Positions 1-7,983 of a DNA stretch of 31,914 nucleotides are shown here, piece by piece. A program made the position numbers and the translations under genes. Under the pieces are notes generated by a model. That model worked only from the letters and a program-made list of their open reading frames with translations. It made no database searches and was not told the DNA's origin. How positions within the stretch are numbered: the first letter of the stretch is position 1; every line of letters begins with the position of its first letter. Location: the IMG/VR virus record IMGVR_UViG_3300021197_001437, positions 1 through 31,914 of that record. The stretch is one strand, 5' to 3'. Source of the stretch: a virus.

Positions 1-1001
1 GTGCTGGTGAGCAATCCGCAATGCAGCAGATGACACAGTTAAACCAAGATCTAACCAATCTAGTTGTAAATACTGGCTCTCTTTACTATGAATTTGACAC
101 GTCAGTATCACAAAATGGCTTTGACTTCGCTTCAGAAGGTCAAGTAATATTGGATGAGCGTGAGATCTTCGACAATTACGGTCGCTGCATGTTAATGAAT
201 CCACGCGATTTAAAAACATTTGCAACTGACCTATCAGGCCGTGAGACTCTTGGCTCAAAAGCTGAGCGTGCTGAAAATGCCTACGCTACTGGTAATGTTG
301 GTGAGTATGTGGCTAGCTTTGATATCTATAAAGGCCCATTCCTTCCAACTATCACTGGCTCTGCAATCGAAGAAACCACGGTAGATGGTGACGTATCAGA
401 GAAGCCAGAAGGTGGTATTGTTGATGAAGTAACTAACACGGTAATCAATATTGACTATCGTCGAGGTACGATTCCTGTCGTTGATTCGTCATCTTATGCT
501 GTTGGTGACTACATTAAGTTTACTAATGGTATTGATGATGTTGAGTCTGTTGGTCTAGCCTCTAAGCAGGAGACCGGTACAGCTATGACGTTTAAAGTTG
601 TCAGTATTCCAAATGGCACAACTATTGAGGTATTCCCTAAGCCTATCGCGCTAGACGATCCTGGTCTAACTACGCTTGAGAAAGCTTATGCAAACATTAA
701 CACCCAAATCCTTAATGGTTCTGTTGTTGGCAAGTTAAACACAGAAAACGCTGAAGACAAGAAAGCTAATATCTTTTGGGCTAAAGACTCAATTAAGATG
801 ATTGGTGGAGATGCCCCTTGGCAGTTAATGAGCGAGTTTGATGGCAATAAGGTTCTATCTGAAGCGCTTACTAGTGGCATTACTCTGTACATGGTTTATG
901 ACGGAGACATAGTAAAAGGCACATTCCGCTATCGTATCTTTGTATGGTATGGATTGAGCAACTTTAATCCTATGGCGAATGGTGTCGGTATTACATACTA
1001 A
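1..1001 (+). CDS. 5: Major capsid (coat) protein, P22 gp5-like, C-terminal part
   Basis: This is the 3' part of the coat gene, open from base 1. Its frame continues exactly from the 5' part at 31608-31914: the last base of the window plus bases 1-2 form an Arg codon. The segment FPKPIALDDPGLTTLEKAYA matches the P22 gp5 segment [20 protein letters not shown], and the C-terminal WYGLSNFNPMANGVGI resembles the P22 coat end. The joined protein is about 435 residues, near P22's 430. The middle insertion (about window residues 125-190, VSEKPEGGIVDEV onward) corresponds to the gp5 I-domain region but is divergent. The protein forms the HK97-fold T=7 shell. A strong terminator follows directly. Confidence 0.95.
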   Translation, partial: AGEQSAMQQMTQLNQDLTNLVVNTGSLYYEFDTSVSQNGFDFASEGQVILDEREIFDNYGRCMLMNPRDLKTFATDLSGRETLGSKAERAENAYATGNVGEYVASFDIYKGPFLPTITGSAIEETTVDGDVSEKPEGGIVDEVTNTVINIDYRRGTIPVVDSSSYAVGDYIKFTNGIDDVESVGLASKQETGTAMTFKVVSIPNGTTIEVFPKPIALDDPGLTTLEKAYANINTQILNGSVVGKLNTENAEDKKANIFWAKDSIKMIGGDAPWQLMSEFDGNKVLSEALTSGITLYMVYDGDIVKGTFRYRIFVWYGLSNFNPMANGVGITY

Positions 1002-1015
1002 CCAATATGGAAATA

Positions 1016-1042
1016 AAAAGGGGCTTTTAGCCCCTTTTCTTT
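1016..1042 (+). terminator. Rho-independent terminator after coat gene
   Basis: Perfect 10-bp inverted repeat (1016-1025 with 1029-1038, GGGGCT core) and a 3-nt loop, followed by a T-rich run. It lies 14 bases after the coat stop and would limit read-through from the abundant coat message into the neck and tail genes. Confidence 0.9.
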
Positions 1043-1047
1043 TTATG

Positions 1048-1056
1048 TGGTAAAAT
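1048..1056 (+). promoter_or_regulatory. Possible extended -10 promoter for neck/tail genes
   Basis: TGGTAAAAT fits an extended -10 (TGN plus TAAAAT) between the coat terminator and the next gene. No good -35 is present. It would restart transcription for the block from 1088 onward. Motif-based only. Confidence 0.35.
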
Positions 1057-1087
1057 GTTTATAGGTTAAATTAATGAGGGTAAGTTA

Positions 1088-1432
1088 ATGTCTCATGTTC
1101 TTATTTACAAGGAAGGAGATTCATGCTTAATACGTGGCATTAAATGTGACATGAAGCGTGTTGGTTTTTTTGAGGCCGAAAAGCTTAAAGTTTCAGGCTG
1201 GGTTTCTTCTGTTTATGATTTATATGGTAGCAAAGATGAAGAGAATAAAGCGGAGTCAACTATCGAAGAGGCGAGCGTATCTATTGGTCAGACATTCAAA
1301 GAAGACCCAAAAAAGCTAACTAAGGACGAGTTAAAAGATTATGGGGAAACCTTTGGGTTAAAACTAAGTAAACGAATGCTTGAGGATAATATGATCTCAG
1401 CGATTCAAAATGCCATAAAGGTACAGTCATGA
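1088..1432 (+). CDS. Uncharacterised protein with SAP/HeH-like C-terminal helices
   Basis: 114 residues between coat and the gp4-like adaptor, a position with no counterpart in P22. The N-terminal half is mixed beta-type sequence. After an acidic linker (residues 50-75), the C-terminal 40 residues (LTKDELKDYGETFGLKL, then SKRMLEDNMISAI) have the leucine spacing of a short helix-extended-helix motif of the SAP/HeH/Rho-N type, which binds nucleic acid in other proteins. The stop overlaps the next start (ATGA), so the two are translationally coupled. A head-completion or DNA-contact role is an inference from location. I do not recognise a named family. Confidence 0.7.
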   Translation: MSHVLIYKEGDSCLIRGIKCDMKRVGFFEAEKLKVSGWVSSVYDLYGSKDEENKAESTIEEASVSIGQTFKEDPKKLTKDELKDYGETFGLKLSKRMLEDNMISAIQNAIKVQS

Positions 1433-2217
1433 GCACTAGTGTAGTGGCCATTAAAGACACCGGTAGGCAGATATCCAAAGTTGATGTAATTGCAGATGCG
1501 TACTCTAGACTTAGGATATCCGGACTAACAGTAAACCCAACCCCAGAGGATTTAGAGATAGCCCTTATCCGACTTGAAGATATGATGGCAATGTGGCAAA
1601 GCAGAAATATCGATGTAAACTATTTCTTTGAGGATATTCCAGACCCAAACTCTCTAACCAATGTAAATGCGGCTTATAAGATGGCGTTATCATTGAATCT
1701 AGCGGCGTTGCTGATACCTGATTTCAACAAACAAGTTCCTCAGATTTTATACCAGCAAGCATCGGCAGCGCTTGATAATATTTCTGGCAGAACTGCCTTG
1801 CAACGGCTTAATCAAGTTCCATACCCTCGCAGGCAAGCTATAGGCTCTGGGAATTCATTGAGGTGGAATAGGTGGAATCGTTTTTATAGAGAATCGAACT
1901 ACCAGCCAAATGTAAACAAATCAGAGCAAATATTTGTTGGTGACATTAACGACTACGTGGAGAACTTTGATTCATATCTAAATGAGAATGAGGTGATACA
2001 AAGTTTTGACATTCAACTTGATTCTGGCTTAGAGCTGGTTTCTTCTGCAATTTCTGCCGATCTCATTTCTGTTGAGTATAGAATTAAGGCGCTAAACCCT
2101 AGCAATTCAGATAACAACTACGTATCGCAAGTTACAATAATAATCACTACCGATTTTGGTAGAGTTGAAACTAGGCGAGTGTTTTTCAATGTATCATTCG
2201 CAAGAAGTGATAGTTAG
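1429..2217 (+). CDS. 4: Head-tail adaptor, P22 gp4-like, with extra C-terminal domain
   Basis: Residues 20-155 match P22 gp4 (packaged-DNA stabilisation protein, first ring below the portal). The helical region with LEDMMAMWQ corresponds to gp4 LEAMMAEWY, and PYPRRQAIGSGNSLRWNRWN corresponds to [20 protein letters not shown]. At 262 residues it is about 95 longer than P22 gp4 (166). The extension (about 170-262) reads as a beta-sandwich of the kind added to many phage structural proteins: an acidic strand, a 'SGLEL' strand, then a TDFGRVETRRVFFNV end resembling the usual 'TSSGR...FxV' terminus. The start overlaps the previous stop. Confidence 0.88.
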   Translation: MSTSVVAIKDTGRQISKVDVIADAYSRLRISGLTVNPTPEDLEIALIRLEDMMAMWQSRNIDVNYFFEDIPDPNSLTNVNAAYKMALSLNLAALLIPDFNKQVPQILYQQASAALDNISGRTALQRLNQVPYPRRQAIGSGNSLRWNRWNRFYRESNYQPNVNKSEQIFVGDINDYVENFDSYLNENEVIQSFDIQLDSGLELVSSAISADLISVEYRIKALNPSNSDNNYVSQVTIIITTDFGRVETRRVFFNVSFARSDS

Positions 2218-2232
2218 TATGGAGGTATTGTA

Positions 2233-3288
2233 ATGCCATTGGTACAATTTAAGCTAGATATGGCAAGCAAGCAGACTCGCGGTATTTTTGATATGTATGT
2301 ATACGAGCCGGGTAATGGTGATGAACTAGAGGAAATACAATCGTTAGGTTACTTTTCTGACTCTAGGTTTAAAACTAACCCATCATGGGTTGGATCTATC
2401 ATTAACGTTATTGCAGATGATACGTATGCATTACTAAAGGTGCTACCTGATGACGCAACAGAAGTTCTCTATGATACATCAATGGGTGGGGCTGGAATGC
2501 CAGTTGCTCCAGGCGATCAGCTATATGTGGCATTTGACAATAAATGGGAAGCAGCTATAAGAACAGCCTCATCAAATGTCTTTACGTGGTCAACAGATAC
2601 AGATACTAGTAATCCTGGTATTGGGCTAATTAAGGTAAATAACGCTGATTACACGTTAATAAATGAAATGTACATAAACAGCAGCACACTAAATGGTCGA
2701 ACTATTGACCAAGTTGCTGAGGAAATACGACAGGATGATATCTTGAGATTTGCCCAGTACGGGGCTGGCAATACACTAACAATCAAGGTTGCGTCTCTTC
2801 CAATTTACAATGGAGATTGGTGGACAATTCCAGTCGTATATCTAGGATCAGATGGTGGGTTTGCTAATGGTGTTGATGTTACTCAGGACTATTTCCCTAC
2901 TTCAAAAACATCACCAGTATTCATTGAGTCGCTTCCTTTATCAGAGACTAATGCCGATTGGGATTTAAATAGGCAGATAAAGTTAAATGAAGACTTCACG
3001 ATCGGATACACTAAAGCAAAAGTAACATTTAGCTTTGAACCATCTAGTGAATCAAATAATAGATCTGTCGTGGTCGGAATTTGGATGGATGACATCATGT
3101 TTGAGACTGAGTTTGAGTTAGATCCGAAGAATAGTGACAATAAGCCTTATATAACAAAGGTTTTTTATTATGATTTTGGAACTGTAGGTCTGTATAACGC
3201 AAAGGTGTACTTCGGTGGTCGTGGCGGTGGAAACTCATCAGAGGTTGGCCTTAAAAACGTTAGAGTGATAGTGGAGTCTGTCGAATGA
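2233..3288 (+). CDS. Putative virion accessory protein inserted between gp4 and gp10
   Basis: 351 residues, beta-rich, Gly/Asp/Asn-rich, few cysteines. About residues 125-215 resemble a module common in phage tail and neck proteins: 'G.I..N....' strand, 'IYI/MYIN', 'R.IDQV', 'DDILRF' and then 'W.IPVVYLGSDG'. The C-terminal third looks like a carbohydrate-binding-type jelly roll (VTFSFEPSSESNNRSVVVGI). P22 has no gene here. Location and composition suggest an appendage or decoration on the neck. Function is inferred only. The next start overlaps its last codons. Confidence 0.75.
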   Translation: MPLVQFKLDMASKQTRGIFDMYVYEPGNGDELEEIQSLGYFSDSRFKTNPSWVGSIINVIADDTYALLKVLPDDATEVLYDTSMGGAGMPVAPGDQLYVAFDNKWEAAIRTASSNVFTWSTDTDTSNPGIGLIKVNNADYTLINEMYINSSTLNGRTIDQVAEEIRQDDILRFAQYGAGNTLTIKVASLPIYNGDWWTIPVVYLGSDGGFANGVDVTQDYFPTSKTSPVFIESLPLSETNADWDLNRQIKLNEDFTIGYTKAKVTFSFEPSSESNNRSVVVGIWMDDIMFETEFELDPKNSDNKPYITKVFYYDFGTVGLYNAKVYFGGRGGGNSSEVGLKNVRVIVESVE

Positions 3289-3869
3289 TAATTACCTATA
3301 AGGAAGATGAGCACAACGTTGTAAGCCTAAAGGCTATATTTAAATCATTAAGCGATCTAGGTGTTAGCGATTCAATTATTCTGCTAAACGTAAGCTTAAC
3401 TATTGAATCTGATACTTTGACTGAGGAGGTTGCAGATTTAGCAGTTATCAGTGCTGATGGTGATGGATTGATACAGAGCAAAGTAGATAAAATAAAAGAG
3501 ATTGAAGCCAAATCAAAAGAGCTAACCGAAGTTGGCGTTGAATCTTGGGAGCAAGGTAAAAGCGTTAGCGTTTCTGAAGCTGAATTTTATAAACGAATCG
3601 CAGCCTATCAGTTCTATACTCAAAACCCTAGCGAACTGTCGGAGAATACACCTTACATATCTAGCACTATAGAAGGTGGTATTATCTCAACAAGTAATGT
3701 ACAGGACATTGATGACATGTCAAAAAATATCAAACATCGACTGGATTACATCTACTTTTCCATGGTGCAAAATCCTGACACTAGCAAGTCTGAGATTATC
3801 TTGCGCGCAGAAGTAGAACTAGCACAAACAATAGAAGATGTTGACGCAATTATTGATTTGAGGGTGTGA
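3285..3869 (+). CDS. Uncharacterised neck/tail-region protein
   Basis: 194 residues, acidic, rich in Ser/Glu/Ile, with a helical centre (SKVDKIKEIEAKSKELTEVG) that may form a short coiled coil and a C-terminal helix (LAQTIEDVDAIIDLRV). Four-base overlap with the preceding gene and a one-base gap to the gp10-like gene place it firmly in the structural operon. No family recognised. It may be a partner of the preceding accessory protein, since both are inserted together between the gp4 and gp10 homologues. Confidence 0.72.
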   Translation: MIITYKEDEHNVVSLKAIFKSLSDLGVSDSIILLNVSLTIESDTLTEEVADLAVISADGDGLIQSKVDKIKEIEAKSKELTEVGVESWEQGKSVSVSEAEFYKRIAAYQFYTQNPSELSENTPYISSTIEGGIISTSNVQDIDDMSKNIKHRLDYIYFSMVQNPDTSKSEIILRAEVELAQTIEDVDAIIDLRV

Positions 3870-3870
3870 T

Positions 3871-5274
3871 ATGCCAACTACACCAATAACCCTAATTAAA
3901 GGGGACCGCATTTCTGAGGGTGACTACAGAGATAGTTTACCGGTCAATATGTACGCCGTAGCTAGGGAGATACGAGGATCTAATGGCTACCTTATTAATC
4001 AACCTGGAATATCTGAATTCGGAACGACTCTTGGTGTTGATAGGGGTGGATTTTACGCTGAAAGATTTTCAACACACTTTAGGGTAACAGGTGAAAAGCT
4101 AATTGAGGTTTCGATGTCTGGTGATATTACGGAAATTGGTGATATCACTGGATCATTGCAAGCTCAGTTAGATCAGTCATTTAATAACTTTGTAGTTGTT
4201 GCTGATGGTAAGTGCTGGTATTACAACCCATCAGATGGATTTAGACAGATAACCGATCCAAATATAGGCAATCCTATTGACGTTTGTTATATCGATGGTT
4301 ATTTCTTTTTTACTGATGGTGCAACCCTTTACCATACTACACTTGCAGACCAGGAGGTAATTGAGCCTCTAGACTTCTTGACCTCAATATTCTCACCAGA
4401 CCCTGTTTTTTCCGTTAAGAAAACTAAAGATAACCAAGTAATAACATTCGGCAGATACTCGACTGAGTGGTTTGCTAATGTTGGTAGTGAAAACTTTGCA
4501 TTCCAGCGTTTACCAGGCAAGGCCATTAAGGCAGGTATAGTTGCAACTCAGTGCCAAACTGAGATGGATGGTATTTACTTTATTCTTGGCGGAAGAAAGG
4601 AAGAATCACCAAGTATTCATGCTGTAAGTGGTGGCTCAATTCAAACGGTAGCAACAAGAGAGGTCGCAAAGATAATCGACCAGTACACGGAAGAGGAGCT
4701 TAAAACTGCCTCTCTAGAATCTAGAGTTGAAGATGGCTACATGTTTATGCACATCAACCTACCTAACGAAACACTAATGTACAACCATACAATTGCTAAA
4801 AAACTTGGTGTTGATAACGCTTGGTCGATATTAAAGACATCTGTGACAGACCAGAATGGATGGGTTGGCATTAACGGAATATTCGATCCTAGAATTAGCA
4901 AATGGCTATATGGTGATAGATTTTCACCAAGGATAGGTGAGCTTGATAACACCATATCAACCTTGTACGGCGAAAAAGTAGAGTGCAAATTTTACAGCCC
5001 AATGATAACTCTTGATGATATGTCCATTGATAAAATAGAAATTAAGACGATATCAGGCTTTACGGTTGAAGAAGCCACTATGGCTATTAGTCTTTCTTAT
5101 GATGGAGAGACTTATGGTAAGGAGTGGTTTAACCTTTACGGAAATAAAAACCAAAGGGGTTATAGATTTATAGCTAGGAGAATGGGTTACGTGCGAGATT
5201 ATGTTGGGTTCAAGTTTAGGGCTGTGACACCATCACGCTTAGCAATAGGGGCATTAGAGGTTACTTATGGCTGA
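3871..5274 (+). CDS. 10: Tail accessory factor, P22 gp10-like
   Basis: 467 residues against 472 in P22 gp10, the hexameric ring under gp4 that closes the tail channel. Conserved features are the opening DYRDSLPVNMYAVAREIRGS (P22: DYIDYLPVNMLATPKEILNS), the SNGYLINQPG strand, TATREVAKI-type repeats, and the C-terminal KRxGYxRxxVGFKxR pattern (MGYVRDYVGFKFRAVT; P22: VGRIRRLIGFKLRVIT). It has seven-blade-type repeated beta strands throughout. The stop overlaps the next start by 8 nt. Confidence 0.93.
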   Translation: MPTTPITLIKGDRISEGDYRDSLPVNMYAVAREIRGSNGYLINQPGISEFGTTLGVDRGGFYAERFSTHFRVTGEKLIEVSMSGDITEIGDITGSLQAQLDQSFNNFVVVADGKCWYYNPSDGFRQITDPNIGNPIDVCYIDGYFFFTDGATLYHTTLADQEVIEPLDFLTSIFSPDPVFSVKKTKDNQVITFGRYSTEWFANVGSENFAFQRLPGKAIKAGIVATQCQTEMDGIYFILGGRKEESPSIHAVSGGSIQTVATREVAKIIDQYTEEELKTASLESRVEDGYMFMHINLPNETLMYNHTIAKKLGVDNAWSILKTSVTDQNGWVGINGIFDPRISKWLYGDRFSPRIGELDNTISTLYGEKVECKFYSPMITLDDMSIDKIEIKTISGFTVEEATMAISLSYDGETYGKEWFNLYGNKNQRGYRFIARRMGYVRDYVGFKFRAVTPSRLAIGALEVTYG

Positions 5275-5566
5275 TTACATAATAACACAAACAACTCAAA
5301 CCCTAACAGATCAAAGTGGGATAAAAGAAGCGTTTATGGGTATATCAGAAATTGGCGCCAATGATTACGCCGGCAAGACCTTTGATATATTCAGGTTAAC
5401 AAGGGCGATAAACAGACTTGCTATTGATTCAACTACTCTTGATGGCTCTGGCTCCCCAGAGGGATTAATTACATCAAACTTAACAAAAATTTACATTGAC
5501 ACAGATGTGAACCAGCTCTATTTCAATCCTGTAGTTGGAGTCAATACTGGATGGGTGGCTTTATGA
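5267..5566 (+). CDS. Small tail protein in the gp26 (needle) position
   Basis: 99 residues between the gp10- and gp14-like genes, where P22 encodes the tail needle gp26. It is far shorter than gp26 (233) and shows no long coiled coil. The C-terminal 35 residues (GLITSNLTKIYIDTDVNQLY then GWVAL) fit the short 'YxDxxxxxLYxK...GW' strand-turn motif found at the ends of many phage tail proteins. Position suggests a channel plug or needle tip substitute. This is an inference. Confidence 0.65.
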   Translation: MADYIITQTTQTLTDQSGIKEAFMGISEIGANDYAGKTFDIFRLTRAINRLAIDSTTLDGSGSPEGLITSNLTKIYIDTDVNQLYFNPVVGVNTGWVAL

Positions 5567-5889
5567 TTTGCCAGTTGTGGAGTAAGCCAGAAATTGATAT
5601 TCCTCATGATGAGACACATATATTTTTCTCCTGGAAAGGATGCGTTTTCTTTAGCGCAACAAGAAGAGGTGATGCTTTAGACTGTCATGTAGCTGCGAAA
5701 GGTAAAAACAAGCTTTTACTTAGGGAGGCGATTGGACACTTTTGTAGGTATGCGATGTTCACTTACCCTTGGTGTAGTAAAGTGTCTGCATGTGTTAAAC
5801 TTAAGTCTGTAGAAAACCTATGCCTAAAGTGTGGTTTCACTGAGGTTGGCATGATTGGAGAGTGTAAGGTGATGATATGGGTAAAATAG
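5563..5889 (+). CDS. 14: Head assembly protein, P22 gp14-like (GNAT-like fold)
   Basis: 108 residues from ATG 5563, which overlaps the previous TGA (ATGA). An upstream in-frame ATG (5551) is less likely. Sequence of the type FFSWKGCVFFSA, RREAIGHFCRYAMFTYPWC, then CLKCGFTEVGMIG resembles the phage GNAT-like/DUF2824 family that includes P22 gp14, and the position before the gp7 homologue agrees. It is rich in cysteine (9). No clear acetyl-CoA loop is visible, so an enzymatic role is doubtful. It overlaps the next gene by 13 nt. Confidence 0.72.
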   Translation: MICQLWSKPEIDIPHDETHIFFSWKGCVFFSATRRGDALDCHVAAKGKNKLLLREAIGHFCRYAMFTYPWCSKVSACVKLKSVENLCLKCGFTEVGMIGECKVMIWVK

Positions 5890-6728
5890 TAGGTAAGTTT
5901 ACTGATGCTATAGGTATTACAGATTCAAAGGCTGGCGAGAGAGCTGCGTCCGCATCTAGGGATTCGTCAGAAATTCAGGCTCTGTACCAACAAGAAGCTC
6001 TAGACTTCATGAAGCAACAGGCAAAATTGCCTACAGAAATTAGAGATCAAGCTCTAACTAATCTTCAGTCGTTTTATATGGGAGGCGATGATTCTGGCTT
6101 TTATGATAAAATTACATCAGATCCAATGTTCCAGAGACAATTAGTCGGAATGGAGGATGCGGCACTGAGGAATGCAAGTGCTACCGGCGGTCTTCGTGGT
6201 GGCCAGTCAATATCTGATGTATCCAAATTGCAAGATCAACTTGTTATGAATAGGCTTGGCGGCATACAGCAACTTGCAGGATTAGATACATCAACAAACC
6301 AAATTGCTCAAATTATAGGGAATATCGGACAAACTAAAGCGCAAGGTTTAACCGCAGCCGCGCAAGCTCAAGCGGCTGGTAGTCAACAGAACTTTGGTAA
6401 TTTATTGGGGCTTGGGCAGTTAGGCATTGGAGCTGGAATGTTATTCTCTGACGAAAGACTTAAATCGAACATTGAGCCAATAGGAATTGGAGCTGGAATG
6501 TTATTCTCTGACGAAAGACTCAAATCGAACATTGAGCCAATAGGAATTGAAAATGGTGTTCCTATGTTTACTTGGAAATGGAATGATAAAGCAAAAGAGC
6601 TAGGGTTATCTGGTAGTGGCTACGGAACGTTAAGCAAACACGCGAAGGAAATTAAACCCGAATCTATCTCTGTTATTAATGGTTACGAGGCTGTAGATTA
6701 TAAAATGCTAGGAGTGAGTAATGGCTAA
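5877..6728 (+). CDS. 7: Ejection protein, P22 gp7-like, with duplicated S74-like motif
   Basis: 283 residues. The first 180 are helical, Ala/Gln-rich and match the internal ejection-protein type of gp7, which is packaged in the virion and delivered into the cell with DNA. The C-terminal third carries FSDERLKSNIEPIG, then TWKWND, YGTLSKHAKEI, KPESISV and YEAVDYKML. This is the pattern of the peptidase S74 intramolecular chaperone (Ser-Asp...Lys, Trp-Lys, 'A.E....P', 'vdY..l'). The Ser-Asp-Glu-Arg-Leu-Lys unit is present twice because of an in-frame 60-bp tandem duplication (6421-6540). The start overlaps the gp14-like gene by 13 nt and the stop overlaps the next start by 8 nt. Confidence 0.85.
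   Translation: MGKIVGKFTDAIGITDSKAGERAASASRDSSEIQALYQQEALDFMKQQAKLPTEIRDQALTNLQSFYMGGDDSGFYDKITSDPMFQRQLVGMEDAALRNASATGGLRGGQSISDVSKLQDQLVMNRLGGIQQLAGLDTSTNQIAQIIGNIGQTKAQGLTAAAQAQAAGSQQNFGNLLGLGQLGIGAGMLFSDERLKSNIEPIGIGAGMLFSDERLKSNIEPIGIENGVPMFTWKWNDKAKELGLSGSGYGTLSKHAKEIKPESISVINGYEAVDYKMLGVSNG
6421..6540 (+). repeat. Tandem duplication, 2 x 60 bp
   Basis: Bases 6421-6480 and 6481-6540 are identical except at two positions (6425 C versus A and 6461 T versus C). A third partial copy of the first 9 bases follows. The unit is 20 codons and keeps frame, duplicating IGAGMLFSDERLKSNIEP in the gp7-like protein. The near identity indicates a recent event. Confidence 0.98.
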
Positions 6729-7983
6729 TCCATTTTATGTAGACCCAACAGCAGGCATTGATAGAGGTGCAATGATTGGCCAGTTAGGTAAATCTCTTGC
6801 TGGCCTTGGAAGTGTATTGGGTGATCGTAGAAACCAAGAGTTAGCGCAAGCTAAGCTTGCTGAAGGTAAGATGGCAATGCAATCCGCTTTTGACTCTGGC
6901 GACCCTAACGCGATAGCTGATGTGATGATTCAATACCCAGAAATGTCGCAAACAGCTCAGAACGCTATGCAGTTCAAGAATGATGCAACTAGAGAAAATA
7001 TGATTGGTTCGGCGCGTGAAATTACGATAAATCCAAGCGGTGCCGAGGAAGTTCTCACTAAAAGAATTCAAATGCTTTCAGATCGAGGGGTCGACCCAAC
7101 AGAGACTATTTTGGCATTAAAAGAGTATCAAGAAAATCCAGAAGGCTTCTTGGCTAATGCGAGAAATACATTTGCCATTTATGATCCTAAAGGATTCCAG
7201 TCTTACCAGTCTGCTCAACTAGAAAATGAGAAGTATGTAAATAAGCAAATGGGCACCGGTTCTATGTCTGGATATACATTCGACCCTTCAACTGGAAAAT
7301 ACACAATTCAGAAAGATATCAAAGACCAGCTAACCGCAAAAGCAGATATGGAAGCTAGAGAGGCTGAAGAGAAAAGCGGAAAGGTTGATATAAAGACAAG
7401 GCAGTCTATCAATAAAGATTTCACCTCTCTAATTAAAGATAGCGTGTCTATAAACAAGGCAGCAAAAGACCTAGATAAATTAAAGGCAACCAGCTCACCA
7501 ACAGACCAATTGGCGGCAATCTTTAAATTTATGAAGTCTCTAGACCCGGCATCGGTGGTTAGAGAAGGTGAGCAGCAAATGGCCCAAACAACCGGAGGTC
7601 CGGCTGACTTTCTTGTTGGCTACGTTAATCAGATAAAGGGCGATGGCAAATTAACAGATATCGCATTTAGCAATATGGTTAATACTGCAAAAAATCTTTC
7701 CGATAGTGCTGTTGATGTTGCTAAATCCGAGTCATCAGACTGGCTTAACGTGTACGGTGATACATTGCCAGCAAAAATGAGAGCATCACTGGAGAAGAGG
7801 ATTCCAGCTAGATTTGAGAGAGTTAAACCAATGGTTGTTGATAATACACCAGATCAGACTGTTGAGCCTGCACAGCCTACAGAAAAGCAAGCACCTCAAG
7901 CAGCGCTTCAATACTTACAACGGAACCCACAAATGGCTGAGCAGTTTAAATCTAAATACGGGTATTTACCGGAGGGGATGTAG
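6721..7983 (+). CDS. 20: Ejection protein, P22 gp20-like
   Basis: 420 residues (P22 gp20 is 471), in the gp20 position between the gp7 and gp16 homologues. Mostly helical, Ala/Gln/Lys-rich, with the segment GVDPTETILALKEYQENPEG and the following FAIYDPKGFQSYQ typical of gp20-type DNA-transfer proteins. Packaged in the head and ejected to help form the DNA conduit across the envelope. The C terminus ends ALQYLQRNPQMAEQFKSKYG. The stop TAG shares its last base with the next GTG start. Confidence 0.85.
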   Translation: MANPFYVDPTAGIDRGAMIGQLGKSLAGLGSVLGDRRNQELAQAKLAEGKMAMQSAFDSGDPNAIADVMIQYPEMSQTAQNAMQFKNDATRENMIGSAREITINPSGAEEVLTKRIQMLSDRGVDPTETILALKEYQENPEGFLANARNTFAIYDPKGFQSYQSAQLENEKYVNKQMGTGSMSGYTFDPSTGKYTIQKDIKDQLTAKADMEAREAEEKSGKVDIKTRQSINKDFTSLIKDSVSINKAAKDLDKLKATSSPTDQLAAIFKFMKSLDPASVVREGEQQMAQTTGGPADFLVGYVNQIKGDGKLTDIAFSNMVNTAKNLSDSAVDVAKSESSDWLNVYGDTLPAKMRASLEKRIPARFERVKPMVVDNTPDQTVEPAQPTEKQAPQAALQYLQRNPQMAEQFKSKYGYLPEGM

